A stretch of 33,028 nucleotides of DNA, taken from assembly GCA_017508015.1 (NCBI GenBank), contig JAFVZS010000046.1:1-33028 (forward strand), read 5' to 3'. This document shows positions 25,061 through 32,750 of this stretch, one piece after another. This DNA comes from Lentisphaeria bacterium. Its GTDB lineage: Bacteria; Verrucomicrobiota; Lentisphaeria; Victivallales; Victivallaceae. Each line of letters begins with the position of its first letter. Positions within the stretch are counted from its first letter, which is position 1. The position numbers were made by a program, and so were the translations under genes. The notes below the pieces were generated by a model. That model searched no databases, was not told the origin of the DNA, and saw only the letters and a program-made list of their open reading frames with translations.

Positions 25061-25104
25061 TTGAAAAATCACAACTTCTGTGATATATTTTATACATCAC
25101 AGAA
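25061..25104 (+). promoter_or_regulatory. Promoter embedded in a 29 bp inverted repeat
   Basis: TTGAAA (25061-25066), 17 bases, TATATT (25084-25089) form a promoter of the local type on the + strand. The -10 lies between two perfect 9 bp half-sites, TTCTGTGAT (25076-25084) and ATCACAGAA (25096-25104), so a dimeric repressor bound there would block it. Transcription would run antisense into the 3' end of the lipoprotein gene. Alternatively the repeat is an RNA hairpin: on the minus strand it forms a 13 bp stem with one G.U pair and a 3-base loop, just after the lipoprotein stop, and might protect or end that mRNA. Confidence 0.5.
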
Positions 25105-25162
25105 ATGTTCATTTATCCCCCCTCTGCCTGGATTTTACAAAATTCGGGACATTACCTTGAAT

Positions 25163-27433
25163 TTACTCTTCCGTATTGCCGAAAGGTATGAAAAGTATGT
25201 GACCGCCGGTCTTGCCGTTGCGTTTGCCGATGCTGAAAACACGCCACAGAAAACTGAATTTGTAGTCATCACCATCTTCCACAGTACTGATAAAGGGGAA
25301 GTAAATTTTTTCTGAACGGTTCCCTTCCTTGCGGTAACGGTACAGCAAATGGAGAATGTGGGTGGATTCTTTATCTCCGGATTTTTCACCACCGGCAAGA
25401 ATATGCAGCAAGTGCCAGCGGTGGTCGCCGTTGCTGTATTTCTCCTTGTGGAAAAAGACCCCGTTGCCGATATCTTCATAGAAGCGCAATTCAGTGTAAC
25501 GGGCAATCAGGTCGGCGCAGAGCTCTCCGGCGCGCTCAGCATCAGCAAATACCGCCTCATCCAACGGGAAATCCAGAGATTCAGCCAGCGTTTTGGCTTC
25601 GGCAGCTTTTGAATTATATTTGCCGGTATTCCGGAGCAATTCCGCCTGCCGGATCTTCAATTCCTCATAGCGGATAAGTTTGCGCAAACGCTCGATTTCA
25701 GTGACGGTCTGCCAGCGGTCATTTTCCGATGTCGCCCGGTCGATCGCCGCCTTTTCTTCAGCCAGCTGCCGGTACATAACCGGTAACTCTTGGAAAAGTA
25801 TCCGTAATCTTTCCACCTTTTCCGGATCGACTCCCTCTCTGGCAACATTGAAACCGAATCGTCCCCGGTAAAAGAGACCGCAGGCGGCATACTGGTCACG
25901 CAATTCAGTACATTCCACCTCGGCGGCAAAGAAACTGTTGCGGCTGAACACCCGGTAATTGGTGCGGTCACGGTGAAATGTTTTGGCATAGTAGACCAGC
26001 GGCGAAAGGATCGTGGTACGTTCTTCATGCGGGGCACGGCGGATAAAGGTCAGCAATGGCCAGGATGTAAAGTAACTGCTCTCCTGATCATGCCCCCACC
26101 AGGTCAACAGCGGCGGCAGAACGCAGTAACTGCTGTCACTGCCCGGATTGCGCCCGTACCAGAGCAATGGCAGGATGCGGCCGGAATAGATCCGGTAAGT
26201 TTCCAACTCATAACGGCTTTTCAACTCATTGAGGAAAAGTTGCATTGTAGCGGCAGTCGTGACATTATCCGGCAGGGTAAGCCCCATGGCCCGCAAGGTA
26301 TCTTCCACAGCGGGTTTATGCTGATTGAATCCGTTGTAACGCATCCGGCCGCAAAGATCCTGCAAATAATTGAGTTTATGCCAGATATCGTTGCGCACAT
26401 AATGCTCTTCTGTGGAAAAATATGACAACAGCACCCATGAGGTGAACTCCTTTTCACTGCGCATATAGTCGTAATCGTAGAATTTTTCCTCGTATCCGGC
26501 AATGAGATCACCGAGGATGTCAAATTCAAAATTCTTACCATATTTCACATTACCGGCGATGAGCATAAAGCGGTTCATACAGTCGCCGTTGCCGGCAAAA
26601 TTGCCGTACCAGAGGGGGAGAAAGCCGTAACTTTTTTCTTCTGTTTGGCCAAGCGTGTAAAAAATTGCCTGACGGAATTTCTCAAAATCCTCCCGGTTGG
26701 CGGGAAAGGGACGGCTGCCTTTGAAGTGCCAGTGCCATACACTGCGGATCTCTGCCAGATCCTCCTGCTCCCAACGGATATCAAAAAGCCATTTCCACTG
26801 ACCGAAATTTATCCGGGTATTTTTACCGTGATGCAGGAGAAAAACGAACCAGTCAAAATCGTTGCGGAATCTCTTGCTTTCCGCAAATCGGCCGCCGGTG
26901 TAACGGTAGTAGAATGGTTCATTATCATAGTCGAAAATCACCAGCGGCGTGTAGTACGCTCCGCCGGAGTACGGGTTGTTTTTCCACTGCCAGGTAAAGG
27001 GAACCAGACCGAAATTACCGTTGTTCCACGCCCAGAGGCCCACCCAGCCGTGACGGGCCTGATTGTTCCACGCCGACAGGGGAAAGAGTATACTGTAATC
27101 ATCGCCCTCGTGATTGTAAAACGGGCGGAATGCAAATCCGTAAGGATCGCTGTCGATCAAGGGCCACAAAGCACTCCAGTAATCATTATTGCGGAAAAAA
27201 AACGGCCAGATATTGATCAAAGTGTCATCCAAACCGGCAACTTCGCTCCGGTTGGAACGGGTGGATGAGGTGAGATTTTCCGTAACTTTCTGATACTTGT
27301 CCGAACGGATCCGGGAACTTTGCGGCACGGAATACTCATCCAGCACTCCGCCGGACATCCGCAGCATCCGGTCGGTAGAAGCGCAACCGGCGGCCAATAT
27401 GCAAATCAAGGCAGAAAATAACAGTTTTTTCAT
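25163..27433 (-). CDS. Large aromatic-rich lipoprotein of unknown function
   Basis: A 756-residue lipoprotein: MKKLLFSALICILAAGC has a lipobox with Cys17, followed by ASTD, so it should be lipid-anchored in the outer or inner membrane. The first ~330 residues repeat short Trp/Phe/Tyr-rich strands ending in Pro-Leu or Pro-Phe (IWPFFFRN, LWPLIDSD, FRPFYNHEG, LFPLSAWNN, LVPFTWQW, YTPLVIFD). The pattern returns near 400-500 (ILPLLWYG, VLPPLLTWWG, SWPLLTFI, LSPLVYYA) and at the C-terminus (YFPFIST, LFIPFG), suggesting a beta-propeller or barrel-like repeat fold. A charged helical segment lies near 555-650. No family is recognised. AGGAG upstream supports the ATG at 27433. It is the only gene of its transcription unit. 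Confidence 0.7.
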   Translation of the reverse strand: MKKLLFSALICILAAGCASTDRMLRMSGGVLDEYSVPQSSRIRSDKYQKVTENLTSSTRSNRSEVAGLDDTLINIWPFFFRNNDYWSALWPLIDSDPYGFAFRPFYNHEGDDYSILFPLSAWNNQARHGWVGLWAWNNGNFGLVPFTWQWKNNPYSGGAYYTPLVIFDYDNEPFYYRYTGGRFAESKRFRNDFDWFVFLLHHGKNTRINFGQWKWLFDIRWEQEDLAEIRSVWHWHFKGSRPFPANREDFEKFRQAIFYTLGQTEEKSYGFLPLWYGNFAGNGDCMNRFMLIAGNVKYGKNFEFDILGDLIAGYEEKFYDYDYMRSEKEFTSWVLLSYFSTEEHYVRNDIWHKLNYLQDLCGRMRYNGFNQHKPAVEDTLRAMGLTLPDNVTTAATMQLFLNELKSRYELETYRIYSGRILPLLWYGRNPGSDSSYCVLPPLLTWWGHDQESSYFTSWPLLTFIRRAPHEERTTILSPLVYYAKTFHRDRTNYRVFSRNSFFAAEVECTELRDQYAACGLFYRGRFGFNVAREGVDPEKVERLRILFQELPVMYRQLAEEKAAIDRATSENDRWQTVTEIERLRKLIRYEELKIRQAELLRNTGKYNSKAAEAKTLAESLDFPLDEAVFADAERAGELCADLIARYTELRFYEDIGNGVFFHKEKYSNGDHRWHLLHILAGGEKSGDKESTHILHLLYRYRKEGNRSEKIYFPFISTVEDGDDYKFSFLWRVFSIGKRNGKTGGHILFIPFGNTEE

Positions 27434-27464
27434 TTTGACAACTCCTGATAACTCTCTTTTGCAA

Positions 27465-27492
27465 TAAATATCCGAAAATCGGAGGATTTCAA
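27465..27492 (-). promoter_or_regulatory. Promoter candidate for the lipoprotein gene
   Basis: On the minus strand TTGAAA (27492-27487), 16 bases, TATTTA (27470-27465), about 32 bases before the ATG. The spacer contains a short stem, TCCGA/TCGGA. The 109 bp gap to the upstream hydrolase gene holds nothing else that I can support. Confidence 0.45.
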
Positions 27493-27542
27493 ACGGATGC
27501 CATCATAAAATCATATGAATGTATACCGGATATTGCGACATG

Positions 27543-28286
27543 TCAAGTTTCACTCTGACCAATAAGCCATTTTACCTGTTTGGAAAAATACTCCAACGGC
27601 GAATCGTGATTCCCATCTCTGATTTCCTCATAGAGAAAACACTTTTCGCCTTGCAATTTATCCCGCAACGAGCGCACCTGCCAGACCGGAATGATACCAT
27701 CTTCCCCGCCGTGTGCGATATACAGGGGCAATCCTTTTAATTTGTCAAAGTTTGCCAGCACACTGTTGCGCCGGAGTTCCGCTTCACCGGGAAATGCCTG
27801 CTGTAATGCAGCTTTGATCTCCTGCAAAACCGGCCGTTCCTGCCGGGTCAGCCAGTCGATGTATGATTCCGGATCGGTTGCACCGCCCTGCACGGCGACA
27901 CCATCGACCAATTCCCGGTGGCGCATTGCAAAAATCATGGCACTGGTTCCCCCCATTGAACCGGCTGAAATAAACAATTTTTCCCATTTCAACAAAGTTT
28001 TTTCGCTTGCCAGAATCTGTGCCAAATCACTTTGGGCGGCTTCACTCATCCAGGAGTTTCCACGGTAATTCGGGGAAATGACCGAAAAATCCTCATTCAC
28101 CAGATAAGCCGTGGCAAATTCAATAATATCCTTGCGGCGGATCAGTTGATCGCCGCAGCTGCCGTGACCGTGAAGCACGACCACACAAGGTTTTTCTGCG
28201 GCTCCTTTTCGAACCAGATACCAATCTTTCATTCCGTCGGCGGCAACAAATTCCCGGCGTTCAAATTCCGAATCGTAATTTTTCAT
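27543..28286 (-). CDS. Alpha/beta hydrolase, esterase or peptidase-like
   Basis: A 247-residue cytoplasmic alpha/beta hydrolase. VVVLHGHGSCGDQL (35-48) forms the oxyanion loop. The nucleophile elbow is SAGSMGG with Ser110; the residue two before Ser is Ala rather than the canonical Gly. Asp196 in HGGEDGIIP and His227 in DGNHDSP complete the likely triad. The layout resembles the S9 (prolyl oligopeptidase-like) and dienelactone hydrolase relatives. Substrate is unknown. It lies 14 bp downstream of the helicase gene on the same strand and is probably its operon partner. Confidence 0.82.
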   Translation of the reverse strand: MKNYDSEFERREFVAADGMKDWYLVRKGAAEKPCVVVLHGHGSCGDQLIRRKDIIEFATAYLVNEDFSVISPNYRGNSWMSEAAQSDLAQILASEKTLLKWEKLFISAGSMGGTSAMIFAMRHRELVDGVAVQGGATDPESYIDWLTRQERPVLQEIKAALQQAFPGEAELRRNSVLANFDKLKGLPLYIAHGGEDGIIPVWQVRSLRDKLQGEKCFLYEEIRDGNHDSPLEYFSKQVKWLIGQSET

Positions 28287-28300
28287 AATCCATCACTCTT

Positions 28301-30340
28301 TCAACTTTGCGGATTCATCAACATCCTTATCGCATCTTCAAAGGTTTGGCGCACCGTTTCATCATCCGCCGGTTTGACCAGCTCATCCGGGGAAACTTTG
28401 TCTGCGGCTTTGCCCAGCAGGTCAAGAAACACCGACGGCAATGCCGGCCGCACCACGCCCCGGCTCATCCGGCTGCGGCTGCGGGTCAGATACAGCTCTT
28501 CTTTGGCCCGGGTAACGGCTACATAAAAGAGCCGCAATTCTTCCTCATAGCCGTTTTCTTCCAAAGCTCTTTCATGAGGAAAAATGTTGCGCTCCATGGC
28601 GATTTGAATTACCACCGGGTATTCCAGACCTTTGGCGGCATGGATAGTGCTCAAGGTAACGGCATCGGCATCCGGCGAGTCTTCCTGTGTGCGGTCATTT
28701 TCTTCCATGAGCGAATATGATTCCAGATAATCGGTCAAGGTCATATCCGGCCCGTGTTTTCTCTCAAACTGTGCAACGGCATTGATAAATTCATCGACAT
28801 TATCCCGCCGTTTGATGCTGTCGTCGTGGTCACGGTAAATTTTCTGCAATCCGTTATAATATCCGACATCCCGGAGAAATGCCAGAATCTTGCCGGATAG
28901 ATTGCCGGCCTCTTTGAAACTCTCTTTGGCTGCGGCAAAAGCTGTGAGCATTTCCCGGGTTTCCGCTGCGCCTTTGGCGGTCAGACTTTTGAGGAATTCC
29001 TCACTTTTCAGCGTAGTGAACATCGGGATATGTTCTTCGGTGCGGCGGCGTTTGAGTTCTTTGACCGCCTTGGGGCCGACACCCCGGGGCGGAGCAGCAA
29101 GAATGCGCAGCACACTCTGATCGTCACGGGGATTTTCCAGCAGTTTCAAATATGCCACGGCATCTTTGATTTCCCGCCGCTGAAAGAATTGCTGACCGCC
29201 GACGAGCCGGTAGGGGATCTGTGCGCTCATCAGAGCCTGTTCGATCTGGCGTGACAACTGGTTTGAACGGTATAATACGGCAAAATCTTTCCAGCGCAGA
29301 TCCGATCTTTCTCCTTTGCGTGAGCGGATCAGATTGGCGGCGAACTCCGCTTCCTGATCATCGCGGTCAAGCAAAATGATTTTGGGTTTTTCGCCTTGTC
29401 CCAGAGAGCTCCATAACCGTTTTTCGTGCCGGTTGACACCGGTGCCGATCACGGTATTGGCGGCCTCAAGAATTGCGGAAGTTGAACGGTAATTCTGTTC
29501 CAGTTTTACGGTCAGCGTGCCGGGGAAACGCTGAGGAAAATCCAGAATATTGCCCACATCCGCTCCGCGCCACGAATAGATGCTCTGGTCATCGTCGCCG
29601 ACTACACACAAGTTGCATTTTTTTCCGGCGATCATGCGTACCAATTCAAACTGTGCGCCATTGGTATCCTGATACTCATCGACCAGCAGATATTCGTAAC
29701 GTTTCTGATATTCCTCCAAAACGCCGGGGTGTTCGGTAAAGAGCCGCCACACCAGCAGCAGCATATCATCGAAGTCGATCAGATTCTGCATTTCCATCAG
29801 GTCACGGTATTTTTCGTAGACGTGAGCGGCGGTGGCTTCAAAACTGCTCTGGGCATTTTTCAGGGCGCTTTCCGGGGTGTGCAGAGCATTTTTCCAGGCT
29901 CCGATCATGCTGTATACTTTAGCCGCCGGGAAACCGTCGTATGAACAGCCGCATTCGCCGAGAGCCTGTTTGAATATTCCCTGCTGATCGGAATCATCCG
30001 CCACGGTGAAGCCGGTTTGAAAACCGAGTTTGGCGATGTGTTTTCGCAAAATTCTGATACAAAAACTGTGAAATGTACCGAGAGTCACCCGCTGAGCGGC
30101 ATTTTCATCGACCAATTGTGCCAGACGTTCGCGCATTTCCCGGGCGGCTTTATTGGTAAAAGTCAGTCCCAGAATCGTTTCCGGGGAGATACCTTCGGCA
30201 AGCATACTGGCGATCCGGAAGGTGATGACCCGGGTTTTTCCGGTTCCGGCTCCGGCCAGCACCAATACCGGACCGGTATGCTGTCCGGCGGCACGGCGCT
30301 GTTCATTATTCAACTGGGATAAAATTTTATCTGATTTCAT
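28301..30340 (-). CDS. UvrD/PcrA/Rep-type 3'-5' DNA helicase
   Basis: A 679-residue superfamily 1A helicase with all motifs: Q-motif LNNEQRRAA (10-18), Walker A AGAGTGKT (29-36), motif Ia LTFTNKAAREMRERL, Walker B LVDEYQDTN, motif III GDDDQSIYSWRGAD, motif IV LEQNYRST, motif V TIHAAKGLEYPVV and motif VI RLFYVAVTRAKEELYL. Length is like Rep (673) and PcrA (about 720). It unwinds DNA during repair, replication restart or plasmid replication; which of the UvrD, PcrA or Rep roles it fills cannot be told from this window. Its ATG overlaps the amidohydrolase stop by 4 bases and an alpha/beta hydrolase follows after 14 bases. Confidence 0.95.
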   Translation of the reverse strand: MKSDKILSQLNNEQRRAAGQHTGPVLVLAGAGTGKTRVITFRIASMLAEGISPETILGLTFTNKAAREMRERLAQLVDENAAQRVTLGTFHSFCIRILRKHIAKLGFQTGFTVADDSDQQGIFKQALGECGCSYDGFPAAKVYSMIGAWKNALHTPESALKNAQSSFEATAAHVYEKYRDLMEMQNLIDFDDMLLLVWRLFTEHPGVLEEYQKRYEYLLVDEYQDTNGAQFELVRMIAGKKCNLCVVGDDDQSIYSWRGADVGNILDFPQRFPGTLTVKLEQNYRSTSAILEAANTVIGTGVNRHEKRLWSSLGQGEKPKIILLDRDDQEAEFAANLIRSRKGERSDLRWKDFAVLYRSNQLSRQIEQALMSAQIPYRLVGGQQFFQRREIKDAVAYLKLLENPRDDQSVLRILAAPPRGVGPKAVKELKRRRTEEHIPMFTTLKSEEFLKSLTAKGAAETREMLTAFAAAKESFKEAGNLSGKILAFLRDVGYYNGLQKIYRDHDDSIKRRDNVDEFINAVAQFERKHGPDMTLTDYLESYSLMEENDRTQEDSPDADAVTLSTIHAAKGLEYPVVIQIAMERNIFPHERALEENGYEEELRLFYVAVTRAKEELYLTRSRSRMSRGVVRPALPSVFLDLLGKAADKVSPDELVKPADDETVRQTFEDAIRMLMNPQS

Positions 30341-31137
30341 AACTCTTTTACTTCCAATCCCAACAACTGCTCTGCATTGCGGTAAAAGATTTTTTCATTA
30401 TCGTTTTCACTCAACTTCATCGTCAGCACATCGGCGATCGCCTGTTTCGGCATGCATGCCGGATAATCACTGCCGAAAAGCAGTTTATCAGTGCCGTGTT
30501 CCAGGGCGATTTGCCGGGCACTTTCTGCCGGAAGTTCCCAAAATGTACTGGATGTGTCGAACCACACGTCGCGGCCGACCAGATGGCGGCGGACGTCATC
30601 CCATTCGGAATATCCGCCGAAGTGAGCGGCGATCACTTTGATTTCCGGCATGGCATCCAGTACTTTGGCCAGACGCCACGGTGAAGAAAAATCTGTCCGC
30701 CGGTCGCCCATATGGATCATCAGCGGCAACTCATCGCCGACCAATTCGTAAATCCGCATCATTTTCGGTTCATCGATATAGATATGCTGAAAATCCGGGT
30801 GTATTTTTATGCCTTTGAGCCCCATATCTTTGATCCGGCGGATTTCGTCTGCCGGATCTTTATAATCCGGATGCAGGGTGCCGAAGGCGTAAAATCTGCC
30901 GGGATGATCATGCTGTGCCGCCGCCAGAAAATCATTGGCCGGGATCACCTGTTCCGGTTTGGTGGCACAGGAAAAAATCAATGCCCCGCTTACTTTTGCA
31001 TCATCCATCCCCGCCAGCAGGTCGGCGGTATCTCCGCCGCCCGGCCACCGGTGGTGATAGTAATTTTCCAGAAATGTCACTGCTTTATCAGCGATCTTGG
31101 CCGGAAAAATATGAGTGTGTATATCAAAGTATTTCAT
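30337..31137 (-). CDS. Amidohydrolase-2 family metal-dependent hydrolase
   Basis: A 266-residue TIM-barrel hydrolase of the amidohydrolase_2 (ACMSD-like) family. Metal ligands and catalytic residues are visible: DIHTH (His7, His9), KGIKIHPDFQ (His113), LMIHMGD (His142), IAAHFGG (His172) and FGSDYP (Asp224). Members hydrolyse or decarboxylate small ring compounds, and the substrate here is unknown. A consensus promoter sits 24 bases upstream, and the stop overlaps the helicase start (ATGA), so it is the first gene of a three-gene operon with the helicase and the alpha/beta hydrolase. Confidence 0.85.
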   Translation of the reverse strand: MKYFDIHTHIFPAKIADKAVTFLENYYHHRWPGGGDTADLLAGMDDAKVSGALIFSCATKPEQVIPANDFLAAAQHDHPGRFYAFGTLHPDYKDPADEIRRIKDMGLKGIKIHPDFQHIYIDEPKMMRIYELVGDELPLMIHMGDRRTDFSSPWRLAKVLDAMPEIKVIAAHFGGYSEWDDVRRHLVGRDVWFDTSSTFWELPAESARQIALEHGTDKLLFGSDYPACMPKQAIADVLTMKLSENDNEKIFYRNAEQLLGLEVKEL

Positions 31138-31160
31138 AAGTCAGCTCCGTATTTCCGGAT

Positions 31161-31189
31161 AATATAACACTATTCGGTGCGTTCTGCAA
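31161..31189 (-). promoter_or_regulatory. Promoter of the amidohydrolase-helicase-hydrolase operon
   Basis: On the minus strand TTGCAG (31189-31184), 17 bases, TATATT (31166-31161). It begins immediately after the terminator of the upstream gene. The expected transcript starts near 31155, 18 bases before the ATG. Confidence 0.72.
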
Positions 31190-31200
31190 CTTTTTCCCAT

Positions 31201-31235
31201 AAAAAAAACTCCCTCATCCTTGACGGATGGGGGAG
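31201..31235 (-). terminator. Rho-independent terminator of the peptidyl-prolyl isomerase gene
   Basis: On the minus strand CTCCCCCATCC (31235-31225) pairs with GGATGAGGGAG (31219-31209) around a 5-base loop, with one mismatched position, followed by eight T (31208-31201). It lies 24 bases beyond the stop codon. Confidence 0.9.
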
Positions 31236-31258
31236 CCGATTTTTTCAACTGGCAGGTA

Positions 31259-32416
31259 TTACTGCGCCGGAGCTGCTGCCGGAGCTGTTGCCGGAGCTGC
31301 TGCCGGAGCCTGGATCAACAGTTTGAATTTTGCCGCACTCATCAGCTGATTGCAGTAAGTTTCAAACACTTCACCTTTTTTGGCATTGGTCAGCATCTGG
31401 ATCAGCTGAGCTTTGACCTCGGCAAAAGGAACTTCCGTTGCTTTGGGGGTCGGAGCGATCAGAATATGCGCCGCACGGATGCTGCCTTCCGGATCACCGG
31501 CAACCGATGCATCCCGGCGGATGATGTGATAACCGAACTGGGTTTCCACCGGATCGGAAATTTTGCCGACTTCCAGAGCAAATGCCGCATTTTCAAATTC
31601 CGGAACCATCTGACCTTTGCTGAATGCTCCCAGTACTCCACCCTGTTCTTTGCTCGGGCAGGTGCTGTTGGCCGCGGCCAATTCGGCAAATTTCGCCGGA
31701 TCAGCTTTCAATTGAGCGGCAATTTCATTGGCTTTGGCCAGCGCGGCAGCTTTTTCCGCATCACCGACCCGTTCCTGGGTGAATTGAGCCTTGTTGCTGT
31801 TGTAGTAGGCCAGAGCTTCAGCCTCAGTTGCGGCCGGCACGTTGGCTACGACATCGCGTTCAAGAAAAATCTGCATTGCCGCCTGCTGCTGCAATTGGGG
31901 ATTTTCACTCTGACGCTGGATGAATTGTTCCAGAGTGATATTCTGAGAGGCCAGATACTGATCAAGATACTGACGGTCTTCGGCAGTGAATGACTGGATC
32001 TGACGGTTCCAGATATCCTTGACCAGCTGGGCTGACGGTTTGACGCCGGCCTTATCCATCGCATCGATCAGCAGTACTTCACGCACCATGCTCTGTACGA
32101 TCTGCGGAGCCTGCTGTTTGACCACCGCCGCAGTCACTCCGGCGGGAAGTTTGCCGTCGGGGAACTGCTTTTTCAACATATCTGTGAAATTCTGTTTCGT
32201 GAAAATTTTGCCGTTGTATTCAGCAAGATTTTCCGGAAGATCCTTGACTGCATCTTCAATGGTGATCTGGGCCTGCTGCTGTTGAAGCATCTGAAGCAGC
32301 ATCGCCTGTTGTTCCGGGGTCAACTGGGGCTGACCGGCCGGTTCATCCGCATGAGCCATCGGAGCCAGCATCGCGGCGGACAACACTCCGCCAAGCAATA
32401 ATTTTTTCATCGTCAT
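31259..32416 (-). CDS. Exported parvulin-type peptidyl-prolyl isomerase, apparently circularly permuted
   Basis: A 385-residue SurA/PrsA-like chaperone. The signal peptide ends near AHA-DE (residue 23). A Gln-rich segment (26-50) and a helical SurA-like N domain (about 60-195) precede the parvulin core. The core is recognisable in [38 protein letters not shown] and [15 protein letters not shown] (residues about 242-299). The HIL strand that should start the domain is absent between FTQERV (212-217) and [19 protein letters not shown] occurs after the core at 314-320. It likely folds or isomerises proteins in the periplasm. The C-terminus is an Ala-Pro repeat (370-385). The second ATG (32410) is possible, but the upstream ribosome site favours 32416. 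Confidence 0.85.
   Translation of the reverse strand: MTMKKLLLGGVLSAAMLAPMAHADEPAGQPQLTPEQQAMLLQMLQQQQAQITIEDAVKDLPENLAEYNGKIFTKQNFTDMLKKQFPDGKLPAGVTAAVVKQQAPQIVQSMVREVLLIDAMDKAGVKPSAQLVKDIWNRQIQSFTAEDRQYLDQYLASQNITLEQFIQRQSENPQLQQQAAMQIFLERDVVANVPAATEAEALAYYNSNKAQFTQERVGDAEKAAALAKANEIAAQLKADPAKFAELAAANSTCPSKEQGGVLGAFSKGQMVPEFENAAFALEVGKISDPVETQFGYHIIRRDASVAGDPEGSIRAAHILIAPTPKATEVPFAEVKAQLIQMLTNAKKGEVFETYCNQLMSAAKFKLLIQAPAAAPATAPAAAPAQ
31266..31309 (-). repeat. 12 bp tandem repeat encoding the Ala-Pro tail
   Basis: GCCGGAGCTGCT (as read on the + strand) occurs 3.7 times, with one base change in the second copy. It encodes the Ala-Pro-Ala-Ala tail of the isomerase. Each unit adds four residues in frame, so copy number can vary without disrupting the gene. 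Confidence 0.85.
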
Positions 32417-32419
32417 GGT

Positions 32420-32435
32420 ACAGATTCCTTTCTGT
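32420..32435 (-). promoter_or_regulatory. Ribosome site in a hairpin loop before the isomerase gene
   Basis: On the minus strand ACAGA and TCTGT pair around the loop AAGGAA, which is the ribosome binding sequence for ATG 32416. The stem is only 5 bp, so it would present the site rather than hide it, or act as a weak thermosensitive or protein-bound control point. Confidence 0.45.
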
Positions 32436-32492
32436 TATATGTCTGCGTGATTTTTCTCCTCTTCCACGCAACTGCCTCATGTACATCTTTCA

Positions 32493-32520
32493 AAGATAGA
32501 CCGCCATTCGCAAATTTCAA
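32493..32520 (-). promoter_or_regulatory. Promoter candidate for the isomerase gene
   Basis: On the minus strand TTGAAA (32520-32515), 16 bases, TATCTT (32498-32493). The -10 is the same variant as before the LacI-type gene. It implies a leader of about 70 bases. Confidence 0.5.
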
Positions 32521-32560
32521 GTACTACCATGCTTTGCAAAGTGAAAAAACAATCATAAAT

Positions 32561-32583
32561 GCAGAAAAACACATGTTTTCTGC
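32561..32583. other. Hairpin in the divergent intergenic region
   Basis: GCAGAAAA (32561-32568) and TTTTCTGC (32576-32583) flank a 7-base loop, followed on the + strand by GTTTTT. It looks like a weak terminator but no transcript is known to need one here. The rest of the 334 bp gap (32417-32750) holds the two promoters listed and nothing else that I can support. Confidence 0.35.
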
Positions 32584-32676
32584 GTTTTTACACATAGTGC
32601 GTTTCCGGTTTTTTTCATCCGCTGCCGGATGGTGTTTTTTTAACCGGAAAAGATATATTTTATGGCGAAAACTGCA

Positions 32677-32705
32677 TTGCAAAAATTTGATAGTCATGTT
32701 ATATT
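32677..32705 (+). promoter_or_regulatory. Promoter of nagB
   Basis: TTGCAA (32677-32682), 17 bases, TATATT (32700-32705). The expected start is near 32712, about 39 bases before the ATG, with AAGGG in between. It is identical in both hexamers and spacing to the queH promoter. Confidence 0.75.
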
Positions 32706-32750
32706 TTCTGATGTGCAACCTTGAACCAACTAAAATAAGGGTAAGTAACT

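Noticed and set aside
25105..25191. 28-codon frame downstream of the promoter at 25061
   Set aside because: No Shine-Dalgarno sequence and no protein-like pattern; it lies partly antisense to a real gene.
24851..25315. 154-codon + strand frame spanning the intergenic element
   Set aside because: TTG start with no ribosome site, runs through the structured element and into the antisense of the lipoprotein gene; composition is not protein-like.
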